The notes beneath the pieces were generated by a model that had not been told where the DNA came from, searched no databases, and was given only the letters and a program-made list of their open reading frames with translations. A program made the translations under genes and the position numbers. A stretch of DNA of 64,000 nucleotides from Bog-473 sp963755375 (GTDB taxonomy: Bacteria > Actinomycetota > Acidimicrobiia > Acidimicrobiales > RAAP-2): contig CAVWKG010000002.1 of the NCBI GenBank assembly GCA_963755375.1, positions 62,001 through 126,000 on the forward strand, in the 5' to 3' direction. Shown piece by piece: positions 52,121 to 60,424 of the stretch (positions are counted from its first letter, which is position 1; each line of letters opens with the position of its first letter).

Positions 52121-54184
52121 CTGATCCGTCGATTCGCATTACTGATCGCTGCCGCCTTGTGCATAGCCGCGCTCCCTTTAACAGCCGCGGGAGGGCTCAC
52201 CACCCTCTTGGTTCCGGGCATCCCTGTTCCCTCTTCAATCTCGCAGCAGGACTGCTCCACCACGAACGTCGAGACCGCCATGCAGGCGTGGCTCTCATCT
52301 CTTCCGGCCAACACCGTGGTCAACGCGACCGGTGACTGCTTCCAGGTCTCCAGCCTGTACTTCTACGACGCCGACGGACTAACGATCAACGGTGGGACCT
52401 GGATCGACGACCAAGCGCCGACGTCGAGCACGACGTTGACATCGGCCAACCTCCAGTCGGTGTGGTACTTCGAGGACGGCACGGACATCACGCTCGAGAA
52501 CCTCACGGTCGTTGGCGCCAACACCTGCGCGTGCAACTACGACAACGAGGCGGCGGGGTTCCAGAGCGGCATCAGAAGTGACGGCACCGACGGGCTGACA
52601 CTGACCAACGTCACCGTCGAGGACGTCTACGGCGACGGGTTGACGCTCGACGGCGGATCGGCCGGGCCAACGACGAAGGCGTCGGTGGACGGGCTGACGA
52701 TCAGCGGAGTCGGACGACAAGGTGTCACGCTCTCGAGCGTGAGCAACTCGACGCTCGCCAACGTCACGATCACGAATCCGGCGGAGGACGACTTCGACGC
52801 CGAGGCGGACCTGGCATCACAGGGAATCAACGGCGTCACGATCAACGGCTGCACCGTCAGCGGCACCGGTCGGATCTTCTTCGCCAACGACGGCCAGGGC
52901 GGCGGAAACGTCAGCGGGACGAATTCCGCCGACGACGTCATAGAGAACTGCACGATGGAGAACGCCCAGACGGGCGATGTCATCGAAGACATGACCCCTT
53001 CGGGGTTGGGGGTGCGCGGCCCGTTCACCTTCTCCAACGACACGTTTGACTGTGGGACGTCGGTCTACGTCGGCTGCGTCGATCTCGTCGGAGCCGACGT
53101 CAACATCGTTGACTCGACCCTGACGTTCCCAACTAACGCGTACTACCTCTACCGCGAGGTCTGGACGATCGACCCCACGTCCACTCTGAACTTCCAGGGC
53201 GACACGGTGGATGGCTACAGCTCCGAGAACGACGGCAACACGTGCGACGTCACGATTCGTGGTGGGACGTGGACGGCGGACAACTCTGCTTCGTCGGCAA
53301 CCCCACCGACGTGCGCCAGCACGAACATTGCGCCGGCAGCCCCACCGCCCACACCACCGCCCAAACCACCGCCCGCACCACCGCCCACGCCCCCCACGTC
53401 TCACGGCTACTGGCTGGTCGGATCAGACGGCGGCATCTTCACCTTTGGCCCGGCTCAGTTCTACGGTTCGACGGGCTCACTCCACCTCCAACGACCTGTC
53501 GTGGGCATCGTCCCCACGACAGACCGAAGCGGGTATTGGCTCGACGCTTCAGACGGCGGGATCTTCGCGTTCGGTGACGCCGGCTTCTATGGATCAATCC
53601 CTGGACTCGGGCTCAATCCAGCCGGCTCGGGACGGCCGAACTCACTGAGCGCTCCCATTGTCGGCATGGTGCCCTCCGCCGACGGGGGCGGTTACTTCAT
53701 GGTGGCCTCCGACGGCGGGATCTTCGCCTTTGGGGATGCCCACTTCGCTGGTAGCTGTCCGGGAATCGGTGGCTGTTCGGGAGCCGCGGTTGCGGTCATG
53801 CCCGATGCCAGCGGGGGCGGCTACTGGCTAGTGACCCAAACCGGGCACGTCTACACCTTCGGTGACGCTGCCTATTTCGGAGCACCTGGACCGGCGAGCG
53901 TGCCAGTGACCTCGGCCGTACGTGCCCCTGATGGACGTGGCTATTGGATCCTCTATGCCGACGGTGCTATTTCGAACTTCGGCGACGCTGGCATGTTCGG
54001 CAGCCCCCTCGGGACGATGGGCGGCCTCGACCCGGCGACGGCCATCTTCTCCACTTCCGACGGTGGCGGGTACTGGGTGGCAGCAGCCAACGGTGCGGTT
54101 GCCAACTATGGAGATGCTCCGAACGACGGTTCCATGCTCGGGACCAAACTCAACGGCTCCATCATCGCCGCCACCGGTTGGTAG
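52121..54184 (+). CDS. Secreted right-handed beta-helix protein with C-terminal YWLVASDGG-type repeats
   Basis: This exported protein of about 687 residues has a hydrophobic signal segment 'LIRRFALLIAAALCIAALPLTAAGG'. It reads fully only if translation starts at or before CTG 52121; the TTG at 52157 would truncate it. Residues about 45-390 form a parallel beta-helix ('LYFYDADGLTINGGTWI', 'DGLTLTNVTVEDVYGDGLTLDGG', 'GVTLSSVSNSTLANVTI'), as in pectate-lyase-like proteins. A Pro-rich linker (PPPTPPPKPPPAPPPTPPT) leads to about six divergent 'YWLVGSDGGIFTFG' repeats. Carbohydrate binding or cleavage is inference. The repeat type is shared with the protein at 9.8-12 kb. Confidence 0.85.
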   Translation: MIRRFALLIAAALCIAALPLTAAGGLTTLLVPGIPVPSSISQQDCSTTNVETAMQAWLSSLPANTVVNATGDCFQVSSLYFYDADGLTINGGTWIDDQAPTSSTTLTSANLQSVWYFEDGTDITLENLTVVGANTCACNYDNEAAGFQSGIRSDGTDGLTLTNVTVEDVYGDGLTLDGGSAGPTTKASVDGLTISGVGRQGVTLSSVSNSTLANVTITNPAEDDFDAEADLASQGINGVTINGCTVSGTGRIFFANDGQGGGNVSGTNSADDVIENCTMENAQTGDVIEDMTPSGLGVRGPFTFSNDTFDCGTSVYVGCVDLVGADVNIVDSTLTFPTNAYYLYREVWTIDPTSTLNFQGDTVDGYSSENDGNTCDVTIRGGTWTADNSASSATPPTCASTNIAPAAPPPTPPPKPPPAPPPTPPTSHGYWLVGSDGGIFTFGPAQFYGSTGSLHLQRPVVGIVPTTDRSGYWLDASDGGIFAFGDAGFYGSIPGLGLNPAGSGRPNSLSAPIVGMVPSADGGGYFMVASDGGIFAFGDAHFAGSCPGIGGCSGAAVAVMPDASGGGYWLVTQTGHVYTFGDAAYFGAPGPASVPVTSAVRAPDGRGYWILYADGAISNFGDAGMFGSPLGTMGGLDPATAIFSTSDGGGYWVAAANGAVANYGDAPNDGSMLGTKLNGSIIAATGW

Positions 54185-54259
54185 CCCCCCGACAGCCGCC
54201 CGGGCCTTCAGGCGAACCGGGGCCATAACTACGATGTCAATACATGGGACATCTAGCCG

Positions 54260-54472
54260 ATGAAATCCGGAGGCGCTCCGAGGTGGCCGATGACGAGGTC
54301 CATCGCGCCGATTCGAGCATTTCAACAAGCCAGAATCGTCGCCGACCTAGCTTTTGAAACCGCGGCGCTTGCGGGTCTCACTCGTGACGGAGTCGTGGAC
54401 CAACTCGCGCAGCTCGAGAAAGAGATGAAGAAGCTCCAAAAACGCGCCGCCAAGAAGAAGTCCAAAAGGTAG
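54260..54472 (+). CDS. Possible small coiled-coil protein
   Basis: The frame ends 'LTRDGVVDQLAQLEKEMKKLQKRAAKKKSKR', a charged heptad-like helix with a Lys-rich tail. The N-terminal part is less convincing. An overlapping frame from ATG 54244 (MGHLADEIRRRSEVADDEV) is equally protein-like for its first 25 codons, so the true gene may use a different start or be frameshifted. Confidence 0.42.
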   Translation: MKSGGAPRWPMTRSIAPIRAFQQARIVADLAFETAALAGLTRDGVVDQLAQLEKEMKKLQKRAAKKKSKR

Positions 54473-54534
54473 CTAGCCCCGCGGCGTTTCGTTCCCCAAC
54501 CCCCTCTCAAGTCCCGCCCTCCCGGGCCCGCATC

Positions 54535-54603
54535 TGGTGCCCCTCGTCCCTCGGGTGGCGGCCCCGGTGTGGTGCCCGCTCCGCGGTCGTGGCCCCTCTC
54601 TCC
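54535..54603. repeat. GC-rich dispersed repeat, copy 3
   Basis: TGGTGCCCCTCGTCCCTCGG, then GTGGCGGCCCCGGTGTGGTG, ending GCGGTCGTGGCCCCTCTCTC. The last 20 bases are identical to copy 1. Confidence 0.55.
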
Positions 54604-54893
54604 ATTTGCCGGGGGGGCCATTGCCGGAGCGCCAGAGACTGCCCAGGAGTCGCCGGCCAGCCATTACAGCCGGGCGACTGGTCCTGCGTGATCGGGATGG
54701 CAGTCAATTTGGAGCGGCGTGATCCGAGGACCACGGCTCCCGCGAACCCGACAGATCGAGCAGCTGGTCGCCGCGGTATGCTGATCGGACTCGTCCCCTT
54801 GGGAGAGTCGCTTCGCTTGGGCAGGACGGCCATGCCGGCCGACGGCGCCCCGTGCAGGTTTGACGCCTCGACCGAGCCTCATTGAGGAGCATT

Positions 54894-56060
54894 TTGCGCG
54901 TCCCGACTTTGCCCATCGAAGGCCCTGATGAGCGCGCTCGCTCCTTCGGCATTGTCAGCTCCTTCCCTCCGACGGCCTGCGGTCTGGCCACTTTCACTGC
55001 TGCGCTGGCGGCTGGATTGGCGGCAAATGACGCTGACGTGGGCGTGGTGAGGGTCGTTGACACCGATCAAGGGGACTCGCCGAGCAGCTGCGTGGCCGGC
55101 GAGCTAGTCAACGGGTCGCAGCGCTCCGTCAGCATGAGCTCGGACGTACTCAACCAATTCGACGTCGCAGTGGTGCAGCACGAATACGGGCTCTATGGAG
55201 GCACCGACGGAGATGAGGTGCTCGAGATACTTGGCGGTCTTGACGTCCCCTCTATTGTGATCGCCCACACGATCCTCGCCGATCCCACGCCGTACCAGCG
55301 CTCCGTTCTCAATGAGGTCGCAGCTCTCGCCGACCAAGTGGTGGTCATGACGGAGGCGGCCCGGGCCCGGCTGTGTGCCGGTTTCGACGTCGATGCTTGC
55401 AAGGTGGAGACCATCGCCCACGGTGCTGCCATTCCTCGCACACGTGTTGTGCCCGACCGGGTGGGTCCGCCCGTCATATTGACCTGGGGGCTGATCGGTC
55501 CGGGTAAGGGCATCGAACGAGCCATTGAGGCCATGCGAACCTTGCACGATCTCCCGACGAGGCCGCGCTATCTCGTGGCCGGCCAGACTCATCCCAAGGT
55601 TCTTGCGACAGACGGAGAGTCGTACCGCCGGGCGCGGATTGAACAGGCTGAGCGACACGGTATTTCCTCGTCGATCGTCTTCGATTCCGACTATCGCGAC
55701 GTGGCGTCGCTCACGGCCTTGATCCAGTCGAGCAAGGTGGTGGTCCTGCCCTACGACTCCAAAGACCAGGTGACGTCGGGCGTCCTCGTTGACGCGATCG
55801 CCGCCGGACGGCCGGTGGTTGCGACCGCCTTTCCGCACGCGGTTGAGTTGCTCTCGAGCGGCGCCGGCCTCGTCGTCGATCACGATGACCCCGATGCGAT
55901 GGCGCTCGCGCTACGACGGGTCCTCACCAGTCCCGAGCTGGCCGCCAAAATGGCAGCGGAAGCGTCCCGGCTTGCACCGAGCCTCGGATGGTCCGTGGTC
56001 GCAGGCCAGTATCTGCGATTGGCCAATCGCCTCCTGGCTGACCGACTCGCACTGGTGTGA
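54894..56060 (+). CDS. GT4-type glycosyltransferase
   Basis: This 388-residue GT-B glycosyltransferase has 'GIVSSFPPTACGLATFTAALAAGL' at the N-terminal nucleotide fold, 'VILTWGLIGPGKGIERAIEAM' and the donor-binding C-terminal region 'TSGVLVDAIAAGRPVVATAFPHAVELL'. It probably transfers mannose or glucose from a nucleotide sugar. I prefer TTG 54894, which has GAGGAG 4-5 bp upstream; TTG 54882 would place that site inside the gene. Its stop overlaps the next start (GTGA), so the operon is translationally coupled. Confidence 0.86.
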   Translation: MRVPTLPIEGPDERARSFGIVSSFPPTACGLATFTAALAAGLAANDADVGVVRVVDTDQGDSPSSCVAGELVNGSQRSVSMSSDVLNQFDVAVVQHEYGLYGGTDGDEVLEILGGLDVPSIVIAHTILADPTPYQRSVLNEVAALADQVVVMTEAARARLCAGFDVDACKVETIAHGAAIPRTRVVPDRVGPPVILTWGLIGPGKGIERAIEAMRTLHDLPTRPRYLVAGQTHPKVLATDGESYRRARIEQAERHGISSSIVFDSDYRDVASLTALIQSSKVVVLPYDSKDQVTSGVLVDAIAAGRPVVATAFPHAVELLSSGAGLVVDHDDPDAMALALRRVLTSPELAAKMAAEASRLAPSLGWSVVAGQYLRLANRLLADRLALV

Positions 56061-57085
56061 ACTTGCCGCTGGAAGCTCCCGAGCCGAACTTCGGTCACCT
56101 GATCGACATGACCGACGAGCGCGGCACCTTCGAGCATGCCCTCTTTGCCCAACCCCGACCGGAACACGGCTACTGCACCGACGACATGGCCCGAGTGCTT
56201 GTCGTTGCTGCTCGGGAACCAGGCCGAGCACCGGCAATTCATAACCTTGCGATGCTCAGCTTGAGATTCCTTCAGGACGCGTTGGACTCGCAAGGCAGGT
56301 GCCGCAATCGAATGAACCGAAGCGGTGCTTGGGAAGATGCGCCGGCTCTCAACGACTGTTGGGGAAGGAGCATCTGGGGACTGGGCACGGCCGTCTCCCA
56401 CAGCGACGACCACCTAATTCGGCATTTGGCCACCAAGGGGCTCGAGCGCGCCATGCGGCAGCGCTCACCGTGGCCCAGGGCTATGGCATTCGCGGCGTTG
56501 GGTGCGGCCGAGGTGCTCAGCGTCCATCCCGACGACATGTCCGCCCGCGCCCTTCTCTCCGATGCCGCCGATGCGGTGATGGGACCCGGCCAACATGCAG
56601 CGTGGCCGTGGCCAGAGCGCCGCCTCACCTACGGCAACGCCACGCTCGCCGAAGCGATAATCGCCGCTGGCTCTGCGCTCGACCGTCCGGTCATGACGCA
56701 GCACGGATTGGACCTCCTGGAATGGCTGCTCGTCCGCGAGACCCAACACGGCCACCTCTCCGTCACCCCCGTCGGAGGTCGAGGTCCCGATGACGAGGGC
56801 CCGGGTTTCGACCAACAGCCCATTGAGGTGGCTGCCCTCGCCGATGCGTGCGCCCGCGCCGAGGCTGTCGACGGCAGCCAGCGGTGGGTGGACGGGATCA
56901 CGGCAGCCGCAGCTTGGTTTCTTGGTGACAATGACAGTGGGGTCGTCATGTGGGACCCCACCATGGGCGGAGCTTTTGACGGCCTGGAAAGGAAGGCCGC
57001 CAATCTCAACCAGGGCACTGAATCGACGCTTGCTCTCCTTTCGACATTGCAACACGCGCGCTCCCTTGTGAGCGTCTTGCAATGA
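56057..57085 (+). CDS. Alpha/alpha-barrel glycosidase-like protein
   Basis: This 342-residue, largely helical protein reads 'DDMARVLVVAAREP', 'LNDCWGRSIWGLGTAVSHS', 'WPWPERRLTYGNATLAEAIIAAGSAL' and 'GPGFDQQPIEVAALADACARAEAV'. The spacing of these W/G/D-rich segments fits an (alpha/alpha)6-barrel as found in glycoside hydrolases and epimerases, but no family can be named. It lies between a glycosyltransferase and a GH130 enzyme, with four-base overlaps on both sides (GTGA, ATGA), so it acts in the same glycan pathway. Confidence 0.8.
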   Translation: MNLPLEAPEPNFGHLIDMTDERGTFEHALFAQPRPEHGYCTDDMARVLVVAAREPGRAPAIHNLAMLSLRFLQDALDSQGRCRNRMNRSGAWEDAPALNDCWGRSIWGLGTAVSHSDDHLIRHLATKGLERAMRQRSPWPRAMAFAALGAAEVLSVHPDDMSARALLSDAADAVMGPGQHAAWPWPERRLTYGNATLAEAIIAAGSALDRPVMTQHGLDLLEWLLVRETQHGHLSVTPVGGRGPDDEGPGFDQQPIEVAALADACARAEAVDGSQRWVDGITAAAAWFLGDNDSGVVMWDPTMGGAFDGLERKAANLNQGTESTLALLSTLQHARSLVSVLQ

Positions 57086-58569
57086 TCGGGCACGCACCGA
57101 GCCTGGCTCGTCGAAGCCCCGTCCACATCACCGCGGACACCTCGCGCGTCGTGACCCGTCTGTTCGTTCCGGGACACGAGGGATTCGACCATCAAGAGTC
57201 GCGGTCCTCGACTGTCCTGCAACGCGTCCTGGCGCTCTCGGACGAAGAGGTCGGGCGATCGTACGAAGATGTGCGGACGCGGTTCGAGAGTCGACACCGC
57301 GGCTTGACCAAGACATTTCTACGGCATGCCAACGAGCTTTCCGATCGCCTCGATCCAGACCTTCAACTGTCCCCAACCCGCCGCCTGCTGCTTGGAGCGA
57401 CCTTCACGAGTGAGTACGCCATAGAGGGCGCCGCGCTCTGCAATCCGAGCATCGTGATGCACCCTGATCAAACAGGAGTCAGCCCCGGCGGTCTGCGGTT
57501 CGTCATGAGCGTGCGGGCAATTGGCGAGGGCCACAGTTCCTCGATTGGCTTCCGCACGGGGACAATTGCGATTTCGGGTGACGTGAGCTTTGACCCCAAG
57601 CCAACTTTTGCCTCCACAGGCTGCCGAGACAGGCCCATGCTCGAGGCTGAAATTTTCAAAGGAGAACTCCGTCGACTCCATCGAGGAGGCGATGACGCTG
57701 ACTATGTCCTGGGTCACCTCGGACCGAAATTCACTGAATCGGAGCTGGAGGGGCGTCTCAGGCTCCTCGAGGACCATGTTTCCACTCGCAAACAGGCAAA
57801 GAGGACCGTCAGCCTCATGCGCAGGATGGCCGAGCGGAGCTACACCATTCGATTCGAGGGCGGCACACCACTCAGTGAGCACGTTCTCCTCCCGGCAATG
57901 AATGCAGAGTCCAAGGGCATGGAAGATGCCCGGTTCGTGCGATTCGTCGAACAGGACGGCAGCGCGACCTACTTCGCCTCCTACACCGCGTACAACGGCA
58001 CCGACATCGGCCAGCAACTCCTTGAAACGAGCGATTTCTTGAACTTCACCTCCTCTCCGATGGTGGGAGCGGCGGCTGCCAACAAGGGACTTGCTCTCTT
58101 CCCTCGCCGGATCGGCAACCGTTTCGCGGCTGTCTCTCGAAGTGACCGTGAGTCCAACACCATCGCCTACTCGGAGAACCCGTCTCGCTGGGAAGATGCT
58201 CAGGCATGCCAGGCGCCAACGAGATCATGGGAAGTCGTTCAGCTCGGCAACTGCGGATCCCCGATTGAGACCGAGGCGGGCTGGTTGGTACTGACTCACG
58301 GCGTCGGGCCCATGCGCACCTACAGCATCGGCGCCATATTGCTCGACCTCGAGGACCCCACCCAGGTCATCGGCCAGCTTCGTGAACCATTGCTCAGCCC
58401 AGCACCCGACGAACAGGACGGCTACGTCCCGAACGTCGTCTACTCCTGCGGTGCCCTGCTCCATCGGGGCACCGTGGTCCTGCCGTACGGGATCGGCGAT
58501 TCTGCCATCGGCGTGGCGACCGTTCGCCTGGACGAGCTTCTCGCCTCCCTTACGCCGATGCCCGATTGA
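57082..58569 (+). CDS. GH130 beta-mannoside phosphorylase/mannosidase
   Basis: This 495-residue GH130 five-bladed propeller enzyme has 'AALCNPSIVMHPDQ' (the NPSIV strand), 'ESKGMEDARFVRFVEQDGSATYFASYTAYNG' (catalytic-site region with the E-D-x-R), 'EAGWLVLTHGVGPMRTYSIGAILLDLEDP' and 'GYVPNVVYSCGALLHRGTVVLPYG'. GH130 enzymes cleave beta-mannosides by phosphorolysis or hydrolysis. An N-terminal extension of about 100 helical residues precedes the propeller, as in the longer GH130 branch. ATGA overlap with the previous gene implies co-translation. Confidence 0.9.
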   Translation: MIGHAPSLARRSPVHITADTSRVVTRLFVPGHEGFDHQESRSSTVLQRVLALSDEEVGRSYEDVRTRFESRHRGLTKTFLRHANELSDRLDPDLQLSPTRRLLLGATFTSEYAIEGAALCNPSIVMHPDQTGVSPGGLRFVMSVRAIGEGHSSSIGFRTGTIAISGDVSFDPKPTFASTGCRDRPMLEAEIFKGELRRLHRGGDDADYVLGHLGPKFTESELEGRLRLLEDHVSTRKQAKRTVSLMRRMAERSYTIRFEGGTPLSEHVLLPAMNAESKGMEDARFVRFVEQDGSATYFASYTAYNGTDIGQQLLETSDFLNFTSSPMVGAAAANKGLALFPRRIGNRFAAVSRSDRESNTIAYSENPSRWEDAQACQAPTRSWEVVQLGNCGSPIETEAGWLVLTHGVGPMRTYSIGAILLDLEDPTQVIGQLREPLLSPAPDEQDGYVPNVVYSCGALLHRGTVVLPYGIGDSAIGVATVRLDELLASLTPMPD

Positions 58570-58603
58570 ACCGATATCCCCCACCAAATGAATGGAGTCC
58601 GCC

Positions 58604-58735
58604 GTGCCCGACAGATCCCCGCAGAAGCCTTCCGGAAAGAAGCCTGGAAAATCCCTCAAGGAGAAGAGGGAAGCAAAGAAGGAGAAGCGAGACGTTCGAG
58701 ACAATAAGGCTCACAACCTTGGTCTAGGGCGTTGA
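58604..58735 (+). CDS. Small Lys-rich basic protein
   Basis: A 43-codon frame from GTG 58604 encodes 'VPDRSPQKPSGKKPGKSLKEK' and continues 'REAKKEKRDVRDNKAHNLGLG'. It is highly basic, helical and disordered-looking. GGAG stands 7 bp upstream; an ATG at 58592 would add four residues. Similar Lys-rich mini-proteins of unknown function occur in actinobacteria. It lies between GH130 and a glycosyltransferase on the same strand, so it is probably part of the operon. Confidence 0.55.
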   Translation: MPDRSPQKPSGKKPGKSLKEKREAKKEKRDVRDNKAHNLGLGR

Positions 58736-58742
58736 AGGAAGC

Positions 58743-59771
58743 GTGCGCATCGGGGTACTCGCACCGATTTCGTGGCGTGTCCCGCCGCGCCATTACGGAC
58801 CGTGGGAGCTCTTTGCGTCACTATTGACAGAAGGGCTCGTATCCCGGGGGCACGACGTGACGCTCTTCGCCACGAGCGATTCGGAGACCTCGGCTGTGTT
58901 GAGCAGCGTGATCCCACGAGGTTGGTCCGAAGATCCGGATATCGATCCGAAGGTTGCCGAGTGCCTCCACATATCGGAGGTCTTCGAGCGGGCATCTGAG
59001 TTCGACATTATCCACAACAGTTTCGACTTCCTTCCGCTCACTTACACGAGCTTGATCACGACGCCGGTCGTCACCACAATTCATGGCTTCTCTTCACCAC
59101 ACATCGTGCCGGTGTACGAGAAATACAACAAGAGGACGTTCTACGTCGCCATTAGCAATGCCGACATGCATCCCTCTCTCGAGTATCTGGCCACGATCCA
59201 CCACGGCATAAATGTTGGCGATTTCACCTTCAACCCGACTCCGGGCTCCTACCTGGCCTTTTTTGGACGTATCCATCGAGACAAAGGGCTGGCCTCCGCG
59301 ATCGATGCGGCGGAAGAGACGGGAATACCCCTCCGGATAGCCGGCATCATTCAGGATGAGTTGTATTTCAAGCGGGAGATCGCCCCACGAATAGACGGCG
59401 ACCGGGTGCGGTTCATCGGGCCAGTCCGAGCCGAGGATCGTTCTTCCTTCCTGGGAGGAGCCATGGCTCTTCTCCATTTGATTGACTTTGACGAACCGTT
59501 CGGGCTATCGGTTGTGGAGGCCATGGCCTGTGGCACCCCGGTGATCGCCTTCGACCGAGGTTCCATGGCCGAGATCATCAGCGAAGGCGCGACTGGCTCC
59601 ATCGTGGCTGACGTCACATCAGCGGCGAACGCTATCAGGAGTGTCAGTCGGCTCGACCGCGAGGCAATTCGAGCAGCCGCGGTCCGACAATTCAGCAGCG
59701 ATCGCATGGTCGACGACTACGTCGCTGTCTATCGACGCGTAATTGCCGAATCTGCACAGCGATCCCTGTAG
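58743..59771 (+). CDS. GT4-type glycosyltransferase
   Basis: This 342-residue GT-B glycosyltransferase starts 'MRIGVLAPISWRVPPRHYGPWELFASLLTEGLVSRGHDVTLFAT', a family-typical beginning, then 'FDIIHNSFDFLPLTY', 'YLAFFGRIHRDKGLASAIDAAEETGIPL' and the donor-binding 'EPFGLSVVEAMACGTPVIAFDRGSMAEII' with E-x7-E. GTG 58743 has GAAGGA just upstream. It is the last gene of the glycan operon. A mannosyl- or glucosyltransferase role is plausible. Confidence 0.9.
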   Translation: MRIGVLAPISWRVPPRHYGPWELFASLLTEGLVSRGHDVTLFATSDSETSAVLSSVIPRGWSEDPDIDPKVAECLHISEVFERASEFDIIHNSFDFLPLTYTSLITTPVVTTIHGFSSPHIVPVYEKYNKRTFYVAISNADMHPSLEYLATIHHGINVGDFTFNPTPGSYLAFFGRIHRDKGLASAIDAAEETGIPLRIAGIIQDELYFKREIAPRIDGDRVRFIGPVRAEDRSSFLGGAMALLHLIDFDEPFGLSVVEAMACGTPVIAFDRGSMAEIISEGATGSIVADVTSAANAIRSVSRLDREAIRAAAVRQFSSDRMVDDYVAVYRRVIAESAQRSL

Positions 59772-59899
59772 GCGGTCACAGCAAAGGACATTCCGAATAT
59801 GTTTCGCGACCCGGATGGACCACGACCCAGATCGCGCGCGTTGGTTGGGTTGCGCGGATGTCCGGGGCGTAGGCCTGCCCCTGCCGCGGTCCAGGCAAA

Positions 59900-60418
59900 T
59901 TAGCGGATGAAGGAACGACGGATACGGCCCCAGCGGCGCGTTACGTGCACGCACAGGTAGACGAGCAGCACGAGCGCCGACAGCACGTGCCAACCGATGT
60001 CGCGGAACGGTATCCCTATGCCGCGTGGGTTGAGAATCACCTGGTTGCCCGAGAGCAGATCGTAGGTACCCGAAGCAAGCACGTTGAGGGTCAACAAGGC
60101 GAGGACCACGTCCGACCACGCCAGCCTCCCTCCGGGGCGGAACCACGTGCGGGCGCGTCCCAGGCTCCCGAGCAACCGTGCGACGGTGCGGCGGCGTTGC
60201 GCCACGTGCAGACCGGCCAGGGCCACGAACGCCAGCCCGACTGCCAAGTGCGGCCACCCCTCCGTTATCAAGGTCACGGTGGCCAGCGAGGCGGCGAAGG
60301 TCACGATCATCAAGAGGTGTACGAGCCAGCGGACCTGCATCTGATGGCCCCACCGCACCGTACCGCTCGGTGAAGGCGAGGCACTCGTCACCGGGTCGGG
60401 TTCGCTGCTGATGGTCAC
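59900..60418 (-). CDS. DUF4405-like four-helix membrane protein
   Basis: This 172-residue protein has four membrane helices: 'VHLLMIVTFAASLATVTLI', 'HLAVGLAFVALAGLHVAQRR', 'DVVLALLTLNVLASGTYDLL' and 'HVLSALVLLVYLCVHVTRRW'. His residues near helix ends (HVAQRR, WHVLSA, HVTRRW) recall cytochrome-b561-like DUF4405 proteins, so haem binding is possible but unproven. It is divergent from the glycan operon and lies just downstream of the ABC permease gene, 6 bp away, so it may be in its operon. Confidence 0.72.
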   Translation of the reverse strand: MTISSEPDPVTSASPSPSGTVRWGHQMQVRWLVHLLMIVTFAASLATVTLITEGWPHLAVGLAFVALAGLHVAQRRRTVARLLGSLGRARTWFRPGGRLAWSDVVLALLTLNVLASGTYDLLSGNQVILNPRGIGIPFRDIGWHVLSALVLLVYLCVHVTRRWGRIRRSFIR

Positions 60419-60424
60419 GACGAC

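Larger units (their letters stand above)
54185..54893. other. Spacer with a small frame and a GC-rich repeat
   Basis: Apart from the possible small coiled-coil gene at 54260 and the repeat at 54535, nothing is recognised. The promoter of the glycan operon is expected between 54700 and 54880. Confidence 0.4.

Noticed and set aside
15358..54603. CRISPR array
   Set aside because: No regularly spaced short repeats with unique spacers and no cas genes. The repeats seen are dispersed or coding.
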